Assembly: GCF_017114995.1 (NCBI RefSeq)
Contig: NZ_JABXKL010000018.1
Span: 20,304 to 84,303 of the forward strand
Origin: Nostoc sp. NMS9
Lineage (GTDB): Bacteria > Cyanobacteriota > Cyanobacteriia > Cyanobacteriales > Nostocaceae
Direction of reading: 5' to 3'
Length of the DNA stretch: 64,000 bases
The notes under the pieces were generated by a model. The model worked only from the letters and a program-made list of their open reading frames with translations. It was not told the origin of the DNA and did no database searches. Made by a program: the position numbers and the translations under genes. Below, piece by piece: positions 7,823-16,191 of the stretch. How positions within the stretch are numbered: position 1 is the first letter of the stretch; each line of letters starts with the position of its first letter.

Positions 7823-9286
7823 TCACCCTTGTCTCTCTGCTCTAATCTGTTTATCTGCTTGTTGTCTTAAAATCATTACACCTGCTTGGCTTAAAGTCAT
7901 TGCAGTAATATTGCCTGTGTCATCCTTCTCAAAAGAAATACTCGTATTTACTGCTTTAGCAAAGAATTCTAGCTCTGATGTCGGAAAAAACTCTAACGGC
8001 GGTTGCTGGTGACATTGTATAAACAAATTCTGATCCTGGCTCACTACTTTGAACTGCAATCCAGATTTTGTTAAATATAACCCTGAGTAACTCTCAGCTT
8101 GCGATAGGGTGATGATTGGTTTTTCTTTCTCAAACACGTCAGGCCAGTCATACTCAAGCGTGAGCGATCGCATTACTTCCTGGATCAGCTCAACTTCATT
8201 TGAGTTGAGCATGACAACAGCACCTTTTCCAATATGCGCGTAAACACGCATAAGTGCTACAAATCCTTCATTCTTACCACTATGAAAAAAGTAGAAACCA
8301 TCACCAACTCCACCACCCGCGAAGAATCCTAATCCCACAAATAATCCATTCCCTAATCCCACAAACTCACTATTCGCTCCTTGTGTTTGTTCTATCTGTT
8401 GGGGACGCAACATTTCTTCTACAGTTTCTTTACTCCACACAGTGGGAGATAACCCACGCAAGACTCGCAAGAGTTCAACGCCAACTTTGGCTAAATCTGA
8501 TGCCGTTGTCCACAAACCTGCTGCTGCCATCTCAGGATAAACGTGGTGCTTGCCTTCAAGTGGTATACCAGAGAATGGGTGAGCTGTTGCTGCCTTTGCT
8601 AACCAATCATTCGGGAGCGGGTATTTGTAGGTGCTATTTGTCATGCCCAACGGGTCGAGTACCAGTTCGCGCATGATTTCTGGAAAAGGTTGCTTGAGCA
8701 AATCAACTAATACCTGTTGGGCAACTGTTGTGCCGCCACCGGAATAGCGGTAATGCAAACCAGGGATGATATTGACCTCCACTTTATCGGTATTGGCTGG
8801 AGGTTCGCCATTGAGAACTTGAAGTATGGTTGGCAATAAATCTGAGTTTGCATAGCCAGGAAAGCCATGCACAGTCAAGCCAGCAGTATGACTCAATAAT
8901 TGGCGCAGCGTTATTCGGGGTTGCCAAAGAGCGATCGCAGGCACACGCCATGAGGTGAGATAATTATTGACATCCTCATCCAGATTGAGACAACCTTCTT
9001 GTACAAGACGCATGACTGCTAAGGCAAAAACAGGTTTGCTGATTGAGGCTGCTTGAAACAATGTGTTTGGTGTGACTTCACGAGTTGTTCTGTCCTCACA
9101 CACCCCAAATCCACGCGCCCATTCGATTTCAAAATCATTAATAACTGCAATACTGATACCTGGGGTGTGGTAATGTGCTAATTGCTCATCCAATGTTTTT
9201 GGTAGACCAAATTTTCCTTCTAACGCTGTTGCTGGCAGAAGATTATTGATGACACGCTCAATGCGTTGTTCAATGGATTGCAGCAT
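7823..9286 (-). CDS. Serine hydrolase, beta-lactamase/class C-like (penicillin-binding-protein fold)
   Basis: About 487 residues from the ATG at 9284-9286 (MLQSIEQRIE); a TTG at 9329-9331 would add 15 residues. It has the SxxK nucleophile in FQAASISKPVFAL and a second motif HYRYSGGGT where the class C YxN is usually found (here YSG). The HTAGLTVHGFPGY segment is typical of the Pfam beta-lactamase family PF00144. About 100 further residues after the catalytic domain form a lipocalin-like or DUF3471-like tail (LSQAESYSGLY...). No signal peptide is visible, so it is probably cytoplasmic and an esterase or peptidase rather than an antibiotic-degrading enzyme. It is isolated between repeat-rich spacers. 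Confidence 0.82.
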   Translation of the reverse strand: MLQSIEQRIERVINNLLPATALEGKFGLPKTLDEQLAHYHTPGISIAVINDFEIEWARGFGVCEDRTTREVTPNTLFQAASISKPVFALAVMRLVQEGCLNLDEDVNNYLTSWRVPAIALWQPRITLRQLLSHTAGLTVHGFPGYANSDLLPTILQVLNGEPPANTDKVEVNIIPGLHYRYSGGGTTVAQQVLVDLLKQPFPEIMRELVLDPLGMTNSTYKYPLPNDWLAKAATAHPFSGIPLEGKHHVYPEMAAAGLWTTASDLAKVGVELLRVLRGLSPTVWSKETVEEMLRPQQIEQTQGANSEFVGLGNGLFVGLGFFAGGGVGDGFYFFHSGKNEGFVALMRVYAHIGKGAVVMLNSNEVELIQEVMRSLTLEYDWPDVFEKEKPIITLSQAESYSGLYLTKSGLQFKVVSQDQNLFIQCHQQPPLEFFPTSELEFFAKAVNTSISFEKDDTGNITAMTLSQAGVMILRQQADKQIRAERQG

Positions 9287-9486
9287 TGATATACGCCACT
9301 TTTCCGTTCTAAATTTGTCAGTGCTATCCAATTCTACTCAAACTTTGCGATCGCACTTCCTGTTTCTTTACCAGGTTGACTTACAGCAGTAATTAGCGAG
9401 AATTGATGCTGTCCACGCCAAGCGATTCTCATGGAGACAGTTTGCGATCGCACTACAAGGGACTTCCAACAAATAAATTATCCAAT

Positions 9487-9548
9487 CTTGTAGGGTGGGC
9501 ATCTTGCCCGCCTTGGGCTACGGGCGCTCGTGTCGCCCACCCCACAAG
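9487..9548. repeat. Palindromic repeat of the GTAGGGTGGGC family
   Basis: CTTGTAGGGTGGGC at 9487-9500 pairs with GCCCACCCCACAAG at 9535-9548, with an inner GCCCG/CGGGC stem. Shorter relatives occur at 13821-13849 and 40521-40545. Confidence 0.7.
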
Positions 9549-9645
9549 AAGTAGTTGAGTATTTTTTTATTTTAGAACCATCAGACTCTGCTTTGTCTCG
9601 GTTTGGTTAGGTATTTACGAACAGTTAATCTGAAATTGAAGGGTA

Positions 9646-9680
9646 AAAAACCCGGCTTTTTTATCAAAACCGGGTTTTTA
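9646..9680 (-). terminator. Rho-independent-type terminator of the DUF928 gene
   Basis: AAAAACCCGG (9646-9655) and CCGGGTTTTT (9671-9680) form a ten-pair stem just after the stop at 9694, and the A-rich left arm gives a U-run on the minus-strand transcript. Confidence 0.75.
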
Positions 9681-9693
9681 AGTAATTGTTAAC

Positions 9694-10608
9694 TTATTTC
9701 TGGGCAGTACAACAGGGCAATAAAGGCTTATTTACAACTTCTTTAATGTCTACTGAATTTAACAAATCTTCCCAATATTTCTGAACTTCGGGATCGTTAG
9801 GACGCTGGCTGCGTAAATTAGCTAAAGTTCTCAGAGCATCTTCCCAAAATCCAGCTGTGGCAAATAAAACTGCCCGATCCAAGTCTGTGTTTGGTTGGTT
9901 TAGCTGAAGAGATAGGTTTTCATCTTGCGATCGCACAATTGTACCTTCTACAGAAGAGTCTTTATCGCGGTTATTAGGATCGCAAATCATCGAAAAAGTC
10001 CAACTATACTTTCTACCGATTTGTAGAGATGGCTGAGCAGCGGGTACATTTACACTAACAATGCCATTCTGCCCAACAGGTTTGAAAGTTCCTTTATACA
10101 ATGGGTCAATGCTATCACCATCCCACAAAACAAATTCTAGTGCTTGCACTGTTGGAGAGGTTTGAGGAACGTAGAAAAAGAATGTAGGATGCTCTGCTGT
10201 GGTTTGTTGAGCTTCTTTATCTGTTGGTGTTAGCGGAATAATATCTTGTCCAGTTTGAAAGCAACTTCCCCGCGTTCCTGCTGACCTTACCCTACCAGGT
10301 ATACCTGGGACAAAGGCGATACGATTTCTACTGCGTTGAATGTAACTTGTAACATTTCTAATTGCAGAAGTAGCATACCTATCTCCAGGACGTAGCCGTT
10401 CTGCTTGCTGAAAATTCAATAAAGCTTTTCTATAGTTTCTCCGTTTGGTTTCATTATAACCAAGCTGCATATATTGGGTGTAAGCAGATTTTGCTTGTGC
10501 CAGTTGGTAAACTGACTCTGTTGCCAAAACCTGAGTAATGCTTACAGACTCAAAGGGCAGAAATGCTAAAGCCGCAAGCAGATAACTTGCCCAAAATCTA
10601 TATTTCAT
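9694..10608 (-). CDS. DUF928 domain protein with signal peptide and N-terminal TPR
   Basis: Secreted or periplasmic protein of a cyanobacterial family of unknown function. From the ATG at 10606-10608 (MKYRFWASYLLAALAF) a signal peptide leads into a TPR-like pair (QLGYNETKRRNYRKALLNF, QQAERLRPGDRYA). The DUF928 core follows: TRGSCF, EHPTFFFYVPQTS, LEFVLWDGD, YKGTFKP, NGIVSVNVP and YSWTFSMICDP. The last 60 residues carry another TPR-like helix pair. About 304 residues. Upstream start codons would add 16 residues with no signal-peptide logic. A terminator follows directly. Relatives are often near CHAT or two-partner secretion genes; here it stands alone. Confidence 0.85.
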   Translation of the reverse strand: MKYRFWASYLLAALAFLPFESVSITQVLATESVYQLAQAKSAYTQYMQLGYNETKRRNYRKALLNFQQAERLRPGDRYATSAIRNVTSYIQRSRNRIAFVPGIPGRVRSAGTRGSCFQTGQDIIPLTPTDKEAQQTTAEHPTFFFYVPQTSPTVQALEFVLWDGDSIDPLYKGTFKPVGQNGIVSVNVPAAQPSLQIGRKYSWTFSMICDPNNRDKDSSVEGTIVRSQDENLSLQLNQPNTDLDRAVLFATAGFWEDALRTLANLRSQRPNDPEVQKYWEDLLNSVDIKEVVNKPLLPCCTAQK

Positions 10609-10870
10609 GATGTTTATGTTTACTTGTAATACATTATTTGGGTATATATAATACAATAGCCTAAGCTTTACAGTGACAAGACTTGATGTGTGCTACTTTC
10701 TGGCAAGGCTGAGGTAGTATTGTAATTTTTTTACAACAAAATTCCCAACTTTTTTCAGAAGTCGGGAATCTTAACCTTTGGATTTTCAGTAGTCTAAAGT
10801 TGATAGACTATTAGCTTTTGCCTATTCCTTAATAGACATCTGGTGAAATTGAAGTTATCCATAACCCTTG

Positions 10871-10898
10871 TGGAGACGTAGCACTGCTACATCTCTAC
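10871..10898. repeat. GAGACGTNGC palindromic repeat, copy 1
   Basis: TGGAGACGTAGCA...TGCTACATCTCTA, an imperfect hairpin just downstream of ftsH. Related copies: 20869-20895, 33241-33269, 41990-42017, 57863-57890. It may serve as the ftsH transcript end. Confidence 0.65.
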
Positions 10899-10918
10899 AT
10901 TATTTCTCACTCATATTT

Positions 10919-12850
10919 TTAATGAGGTATAGCCAATTGTTCATCGACTACCTGAACATGATCGGCAACAATTTTACGGAATACATCACCTTCAATTGTT
11001 TCCTGTTCTGCTAGCAAATCTACTAAACGCTCCAAAACTACACGGTTTTCTTCCAACAGTTCTTTGGCCTTAATGTAGGAATTGCTAACAATTTCGCGCA
11101 CTTGTGAATCAATTTTGGCGGCAATTTCCTCAGAATAGTCTGATTTATTCATCCAGTCGCGTCCTAAAAATACCTCTCCACTCTGATTTTCCAAGGACAA
11201 TGGGCCTAATTCTGACATTCCAAAGCGTGTCACCATCTGCCGCGCCATGCCTGTCACGTGTTGCAAGTCATTGCTTGCACCTGTGGTCACTTCTGGCTTC
11301 CCAAAAACAATTTCCTCGGCGGCGCGACCACCCAAAGTAGCAGTAATCCTCGATTTGAGTTGAGAACGGGAAATTAACCCCTGTTCTTCGTTGGGAGTAA
11401 ACCAAGTTAATCCCAGTGCTTGTCCCCGTGGAATTAATGTAACTTTCTGAACAGGATCGTGGTCTTTGAGCAATGTGCCTACTAAAGCGTGTCCAACTTC
11501 ATGATAGGCAATCAAGCGCTTGCTCTTGCTGTCTACTAAGGCGGTACCTTCCATACCTGCAACAACTCGGTCTACAGCAGCATCAATTTCTAAAAGAGTG
11601 ACGGCTTCTTTACGTCTTCTAGCTGTGAGAATAGCGGCTTCGTTGAGTAAGTTGGCTAAGTCTGCGCCAGTAAAACCAGGAGTGCGGCGAGCGATCGCTT
11701 CTAATGATACGCTAGGATCAATTTTTTTATTCCGCGCGTGGACTTTCAAAATTTCCAGTCGCCCTTTGAGATCCGGTGGATCGACCATCACTTGTCTGTC
11801 AAAGCGTCCCGGTCTGAGTAACGCTGTATCTAAAACATCTGGGCGATTAGTGGCAGCAATAATAATGATGCCTGTGTTACCTTCAAAACCATCCATTTCG
11901 GTGAGCAGTTGGTTGAGGGTTTGTTCGCGCTCGTCGTTACCACCACCAATCCCAGCGCCCCGTTGTCTACCTACTGCGTCAATTTCATCGATAAATATTA
12001 GACAAGGGGCATTATCTTTAGCTTTCTTGAAGAGGTCGCGCACGCGAGATGCACCCACACCAACGAACATTTCCACAAATTCTGAACCGGAAATACTGAA
12101 GAATGGTACACCGGCTTCACCTGCGATCGCTTTTGCTAGTAAAGTTTTACCAGTACCAGGAGGGCCAATTAACAGTACTCCTTTGGGAATCCGTGCGCCT
12201 ACAGCGGTAAATCTTTCCGGCTGTTTCAGGAAAGTCACAACTTCTTCGAGTTCTTCTTTAGCTTCTTCAACCCCAGCGACATCTTCAAATTTCACTCCAG
12301 TTTTTGCCTCCATTTGGAAGCGAGCTTTGGATTTGCCGAAATTCATCGCTTGGCTAGAAGCATTAGTAGAGCGCCGGAGGAACAATAACATTAAAGCCAC
12401 TAGTGGCAAAATCCACATCAAGTTGATCAACAGTCCAACAGCAGCTCGACTGTTCGCAGAGGAAACTTCGCCAAAATCAACATTCTTGTCTTTGAGAATG
12501 TTGATTAACTCAGTATTTTGTGCCAAAAGTCTCACCTGTTGCGGTGGTGTATTATCTTTTTGCCCCTTGAGATAAACCTTTGCTAGCTGTTCGGTTTCGT
12601 CAAGCTCTACTTTCTCGACTTCTCCCGCCTTCACTTTCTTGATCAAGTCACCATAATTTAGCGAGGTGGTTTCTGCTTTTTGTGCCATGACAGGAGTACT
12701 TCCGAGAATTCCTGGCAACATAATCAAACTAGCAGCAATGCCTACGGCGGGCTTCTTTACGAGACGCTTCGCGAACGCCAACGCACCAAACCAAGCAACG
12801 TGCTTTGAGGACTGCCTTTTTATCAATGCTTTTTTTCCCGAATTTGTCAT
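10919..12850 (-). CDS. ftsH: ATP-dependent zinc metalloprotease FtsH
   Basis: Membrane-anchored AAA+ protease that degrades damaged thylakoid proteins such as photosystem II D1 and regulators. Two transmembrane segments (about 36-56 and 136-158) flank a short lumenal/periplasmic domain. AAA module: Walker A GPPGTGKT (229-236), Walker [23 protein letters not shown]...RPGRFDR. Protease: HEVGH (450-454) zinc site, then the third zinc ligand region GASNDLQ. The length of 643 fits cyanobacterial FtsH. Residues 25-30 (AFAKRL) are encoded by GCGTTCGCGAAGCGTCTC, a dispersed Nostoc-type repeat, so the N-terminal tail before the first helix has probably been lengthened by repeat insertion. Single gene. 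Confidence 0.97.
   Translation of the reverse strand: MTNSGKKALIKRQSSKHVAWFGALAFAKRLVKKPAVGIAASLIMLPGILGSTPVMAQKAETTSLNYGDLIKKVKAGEVEKVELDETEQLAKVYLKGQKDNTPPQQVRLLAQNTELINILKDKNVDFGEVSSANSRAAVGLLINLMWILPLVALMLLFLRRSTNASSQAMNFGKSKARFQMEAKTGVKFEDVAGVEEAKEELEEVVTFLKQPERFTAVGARIPKGVLLIGPPGTGKTLLAKAIAGEAGVPFFSISGSEFVEMFVGVGASRVRDLFKKAKDNAPCLIFIDEIDAVGRQRGAGIGGGNDEREQTLNQLLTEMDGFEGNTGIIIIAATNRPDVLDTALLRPGRFDRQVMVDPPDLKGRLEILKVHARNKKIDPSVSLEAIARRTPGFTGADLANLLNEAAILTARRRKEAVTLLEIDAAVDRVVAGMEGTALVDSKSKRLIAYHEVGHALVGTLLKDHDPVQKVTLIPRGQALGLTWFTPNEEQGLISRSQLKSRITATLGGRAAEEIVFGKPEVTTGASNDLQHVTGMARQMVTRFGMSELGPLSLENQSGEVFLGRDWMNKSDYSEEIAAKIDSQVREIVSNSYIKAKELLEENRVVLERLVDLLAEQETIEGDVFRKIVADHVQVVDEQLAIPH
12753..12784. 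repeat. Dispersed repeat inside the ftsH coding sequence
   Basis: GAGACGCTTCGCGAACGCC is a common short repeat of heterocystous cyanobacteria. It lies in frame at the basic N-terminus of FtsH. Related pieces (GCGTTAGCGAAGC, GCTCCGCCAACGAG) are at 50906-50964, 52744-52760 and 52890-52930. Confidence 0.6.
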
Positions 12851-13272
12851 AATAATTACCCTTTGTCTGCTGGCACAAGTTAAGCGCTGGTTTTATGCCT
12901 ATTCTTCTATCAAAAATTGTAATAACTGGAAATTACACTTTTCTTATCTAGTCTAACTTCCACACAAAAGCATTCCCAAGTTTCTTCAGGCTATTACATA
13001 AAGTAAGTTGAGCGAGGGTTATCTAGATTTATGCAGCTGTTTAAGACTGGGCATTGGATACAAAAGGCAGAGGTCAAAGGGGCAGAGGGGAAAAACTTAC
13101 TGCTACTTCTCCCCTGCTCCTCTGCTTCCCTGCTCCCCTGCTCCCTAGTCCCCAGTCCCCAGTAGATATTAATTTGACACATTCCGGCACAAATCGCTAA
13201 GATAAACATAGTCATAACGATTCCGCCTTTTAAGAAATCGATAGTAGCTAGTTAATAGTTTATGGGTTAATT
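12851..13272. other. Divergent promoter region of ftsH and the FMN reductase gene
   Basis: 422 bases containing a CCCCTGCTC heptamer-repeat tract at 13096-13160. No credible gene; the reading frame at 12994-13215 is translated repeat. Confidence 0.6.
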
Positions 13273-13818
13273 ATGGTGAAAATTATTGGCATTGGTGGTA
13301 GTTTAAGACCCAACTCTTATACCCAGCTTGCTTTACAAGTCGCAGCACAAAGAGTTGAAGCTGTAGGTGCAGAGGTAGAAATTCTCGATTTACGGCAGTT
13401 GCAGCTACCATTTTGCACTGGCGCAAAGGAGTATCCAGAGTATCCAGATGTTCAGCGGTTGCAAGAAACAGTTAGTCAGGCCGATGGATTAATTTTAGCG
13501 ACACCTGAGTATCATGGTGGCGTTAGTGGTGTCCTGAAAAATGCTCTGGACTTAATGAGCTTTGACCAACTGTCTGATAAAGTAGCAGGATTTATTAGTG
13601 TTTTGGGTGGTCAGTCTAATAGCAACGCTCTAAACGAACTACGGTTAATTACCAGATGGGTGCATTGTTGGTCTATCCCTGAACAAATTGCGATCGGACA
13701 AGCTTGGGGTGCATTCAGTCCTGAAGGCAAACTAGTAGATGAGAAGCTCTCTCAAAGATTCGATCAATTTGCTCAAAGTTTAGTTGATAACACTCGCAAG
13801 CTGCGGGGCGTAAATTAA
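13273..13818 (+). CDS. NADPH-dependent FMN reductase (flavodoxin-like quinone/chromate reductase family)
   Basis: 181-residue cytosolic flavoprotein. The N-terminal GIGGSLRPNSYTQLAL loop binds FMN phosphate, and TPEYHGGVSGVLKNALD is the second family signature. Members reduce quinones, azo dyes, chromate or free FMN with NAD(P)H; the physiological substrate cannot be deduced. Transcribed alone, divergent from ftsH, with a hairpin repeat right after the stop. Confidence 0.88.
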   Translation: MVKIIGIGGSLRPNSYTQLALQVAAQRVEAVGAEVEILDLRQLQLPFCTGAKEYPEYPDVQRLQETVSQADGLILATPEYHGGVSGVLKNALDLMSFDQLSDKVAGFISVLGGQSNSNALNELRLITRWVHCWSIPEQIAIGQAWGAFSPEGKLVDEKLSQRFDQFAQSLVDNTRKLRGVN

Positions 13819-13820
13819 TT

Positions 13821-13849
13821 GTAGGGTGGGTCTAGCTTTGCCCACCCTC
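13821..13849. terminator. GTAGGGTGGG/CCCACCCT hairpin between convergent genes
   Basis: GTAGGGTGGG...GCCCACCCTC lies two bases after the FMN reductase stop and 13 before the chelatase stop. It is a dispersed repeat positioned to end both transcripts. Confidence 0.55.
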
Positions 13850-13862
13850 ATAAATTCAAAAC

Positions 13863-14981
13863 TTAATGATGATGGTGGTGATGATGGTGATCCCCAGCTA
13901 GTTGGGGATTAATTGCCAAAGGTTGCTCTGACAACAACTCTGCTATATGAGCATCAGCCCATTGCGCCGCCATTGCCAAGAATTCTGGATGATCGTTGAC
14001 GCAAGCCATTTGCACGTAGTTCGTGCCAGGATGCTGTTTCTCTAAAGCATGGATGATATGGTGTACATCCAATAGAGTTTCGTGGTTTTCTGTGGCAAAG
14101 CCAATTGGCATAAAGATCACTACTTTCGCACCCAATTGAATCAGGTTATTTGCAGCTTGCTCTGCATTTGGCTGCGTCCAATCAATTAAGGGTGTGTCAT
14201 GATTGAGCCAACCCACGGAGATTAACGGATAGCGGTTAATCAACTTATCCCGAACCAAGTCGTACATTGCTTCACTTTCGGCAATCCCAGAAGTAAAGCC
14301 TTTAGCTTTATGGGGACAGCCGTGGTTCATTAGCACAATACCGATTTGAGAAGGGAGATAAGCTGCTGCTAATTCAGCAATTTTCTCCTCAACTAGATGA
14401 GCCATTAAATCGATGTAAGCTGGTTCGTTGAAAAAAGAAGGAATGTAGCGCTGTGCTTTAACCCAGTGTTCTTCACCATCAGTCAACTCAACCAGAGCAT
14501 TGTTAACTTGCTCGATCGCAATACCACTAGTAAAGATAGAATCAACAACCAGCAGTGGGTAAATTAACAGCTTATCGAAGCCTTGGTTTTTGATTTCTGC
14601 CAAGACTTGATTGGGTAGAAAAGGGGCGCAGAAGTTGAAAGCCTTGAAAACTTGGACATTATCGCCCCATTTTTCTTGTAAATTCTTCTCAATTCCAGCC
14701 CGTTGCTGCTCAAAGATGGCATTATGTGGGGAGATAAAATCGTGGTGTGTGTGTCCCCACTCATGGCGGTCAAATAGCGCCAAAAGTTTCGCTAGGGGGG
14801 GATAAATCCAAGTTGGCACTGGTGCGAACTTTGCTGTCAGGAGATTTAAAGCCTGTTCGTTATAGTTGGCGAAATCTTCGTAGCTTTCGACTTCGCCGTA
14901 GCCCATAAGCAGTACGGCTACACGGTCTTTACCTGATAGATGCTCGTGGGTGTGTTGTACTTTTTCCGGCGTGGCAACCAC
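13863..14981 (-). CDS. Ferrochelatase-family protein with C-terminal His8 tail
   Basis: 372 residues related to HemH, which inserts metal into tetrapyrroles. Family signs: VAVLLMGYGEVES near the N-terminus, PLLVVDSIFTSGIA, LMNHGCPHKAKGF with a candidate metal-binding His, and VGWLNHDTPLIDWTQP followed by MPIGFATENHETLLDV, which resembles the GFxxDxxETL region. It lacks the C-terminal chlorophyll-a/b-binding-like helix of the main cyanobacterial ferrochelatase and instead ends in eight consecutive His after GD. The tail suggests nickel, cobalt or iron storage/delivery, so this may be a paralogue for another metal or a sirohydrochlorin-type chelatase. The main hemH is presumably elsewhere. Monocistronic. 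Confidence 0.75.
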   Translation of the reverse strand: MVATPEKVQHTHEHLSGKDRVAVLLMGYGEVESYEDFANYNEQALNLLTAKFAPVPTWIYPPLAKLLALFDRHEWGHTHHDFISPHNAIFEQQRAGIEKNLQEKWGDNVQVFKAFNFCAPFLPNQVLAEIKNQGFDKLLIYPLLVVDSIFTSGIAIEQVNNALVELTDGEEHWVKAQRYIPSFFNEPAYIDLMAHLVEEKIAELAAAYLPSQIGIVLMNHGCPHKAKGFTSGIAESEAMYDLVRDKLINRYPLISVGWLNHDTPLIDWTQPNAEQAANNLIQLGAKVVIFMPIGFATENHETLLDVHHIIHALEKQHPGTNYVQMACVNDHPEFLAMAAQWADAHIAELLSEQPLAINPQLAGDHHHHHHHH

Positions 14982-15450
14982 AATTAGTTCCTCAATATAA
15001 CCAGAGTGCAGAGAGATATAAACTTAGGGAATAGCTTATGCATTTTCCCTTATAGTAACTTATTATCCCATCCGGGGGGATAGGATAGGTGCAAAAATGA
15101 AAATAATAAGTCAAAAAACGTATAAAATTTACGTGGCTTAATACACTTCTTGCATAAATACCCAACAGGGGCTAGAAATTTTTTTGAAGCGGTTTAAAAC
15201 TTGAAATTAGACTTATATTATATCTGCCTTGAAAATAGAGGCTGAAACAACGCAAAATCATTCTCAGATTATTTTCATTGTTCCTTGTGAGCGCAGTTTA
15301 TGGAGTCTCTTGCACAAATGCAAAATTCGCCCTCTCCCAAGGGAGAGGCAATTTCAAAGTCCCTCTCCCTTGGGAGAGGGATTTAGGGTGAAAGCTCATT
15401 GATTCATGCAAGAAGTCTACTGCCCAATACCCAATTTTTGGAATAGACAG
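14982..15450. other. Intergenic region carrying a MITE-like element
   Basis: 469 bases. The 3' part is the element at 15303-15420; the 5' part is AT-rich with no gene seen. Confidence 0.6.
15303..15420 (+). mobile_element. MITE-like element A, copy 1
   Basis: About 118 bp. Ends are imperfect terminal inverted repeats GAGTCTCTTGCA...TGCAAGAAGTCTAC. Inside are CCCTCTCCC..GGGAGAGG hairpins and GGGTGAAAGCTCATTGATTC. A second, longer copy in the opposite orientation is at 20921-21080. It has no coding capacity, so it would depend on a transposase elsewhere. Confidence 0.7.
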
Positions 15451-16044
15451 ATGAATATAATTATTTGCTCTGGAATTCATGAGCCAGAGTTAACTGAAAG
15501 CTTCAGAGTCGGATTGTTAGATTTAGTTTCTAATAGCGCGATCGCTCCTAATACCGCAAATATACTGATTTATCCAGGTAAAGATGTTTTGGTTTTATCA
15601 GCATTTCATATTTTGCAGTTTTTGCGCGTTAGCGTAGCTCACCACAGGTATCGCTTGACCGACTCTCTAGAATCACCAATTATATTCATTAGCTTTAGTG
15701 CTGGCGTAGTTGGGGCAATAGGGGCAGCACATTTGTGGCAACTCTTGGGTGGTCGTGTCAAAGCGTTTATTGCTATAGATGGATGGGGAGTACCACTAGA
15801 GGGAAATTTCCCTATTCATCGGATGAGTCATGATTATTTCACCCATTGGAGTTCATGTTTGCTAGGTAGTGGGCAAAATAACTTTTATGCAGAGCCAGCA
15901 GTCGATCATTTGTCCATTTGGAAATCTCCCCAAACTGTACAAGGCTGTTGCGTAGATTCGTCCATTGAGATAATTCCACCCACAGGTCGTCTGACAGCAA
16001 CTGAGTTTTTGCTTATGCTGTTAAAGCACTATGAAGCAAATTAA
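15451..16044 (+). CDS. Conserved cyanobacterial hypothetical protein, alpha/beta-hydrolase-like
   Basis: 197 residues from ATG 15451 (MNIIICSGIHEPELTE); an earlier ATG at 15406 lies inside the MITE and is unlikely. I cannot name the family. FISFSAGVVGAIGAA resembles a hydrolase nucleophile elbow (GxSxG-like, here S-F-S-A-G), and VKAFIAIDGWGVPL follows as in that fold, but no acid/His pair is certain. Residues around LRVSVAHHRYRL are encoded by GCGCGTTAGCGTAGCTCACC, a dispersed repeat, so part of this loop is probably repeat-derived. The MITE end is only 30 bp upstream and may have displaced the promoter. Confidence 0.6.
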   Translation: MNIIICSGIHEPELTESFRVGLLDLVSNSAIAPNTANILIYPGKDVLVLSAFHILQFLRVSVAHHRYRLTDSLESPIIFISFSAGVVGAIGAAHLWQLLGGRVKAFIAIDGWGVPLEGNFPIHRMSHDYFTHWSSCLLGSGQNNFYAEPAVDHLSIWKSPQTVQGCCVDSSIEIIPPTGRLTATEFLLMLLKHYEAN

Positions 16045-16124
16045 TCCGGACAATGGAGTAAGTAAACAGGAGTTAAGAGTGAGGAGTGATGAAGGGAAAA
16101 GGTTACAGGTGACAGTCAAGAAAA

Positions 16125-16172
16125 ACTATACCCCATGCCCCATGCCCTATGCCCCATGCCCTATGCCCCATC
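16125..16172. repeat. CCCCATG heptamer tandem repeat
   Basis: CCCCATGCCCCATGCCCTATG and further units, about six 7-mers, just upstream of the MFS gene. It creates false in-frame ATG codons before the likely true start at 16192. Confidence 0.8.
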
Positions 16173-16191
16173 TACCCAAAAAAAGTATCTA

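Larger units (their letters stand above)
9332..9693. other. Repeat-bearing intergenic region
   Basis: Holds two HIP1-core sites, a palindromic repeat at 9487-9548 and the hairpin at 9646-9680. No gene is seen. Confidence 0.6.

Noticed and set aside
11520..12575. 351-residue open frame on the + strand
   Set aside because: Fully antisense to ftsH; low-complexity Ser/Pro-rich product and no start signal. A shadow of the real gene.
12994..13215. 73-residue frame on the minus strand
   Set aside because: The middle is translated CCCCTGC tandem repeat; no family, no ribosome site.
15298..15480. 60-residue frame on the minus strand
   Set aside because: Lies in MITE A and crosses the start of the next gene on the other strand.
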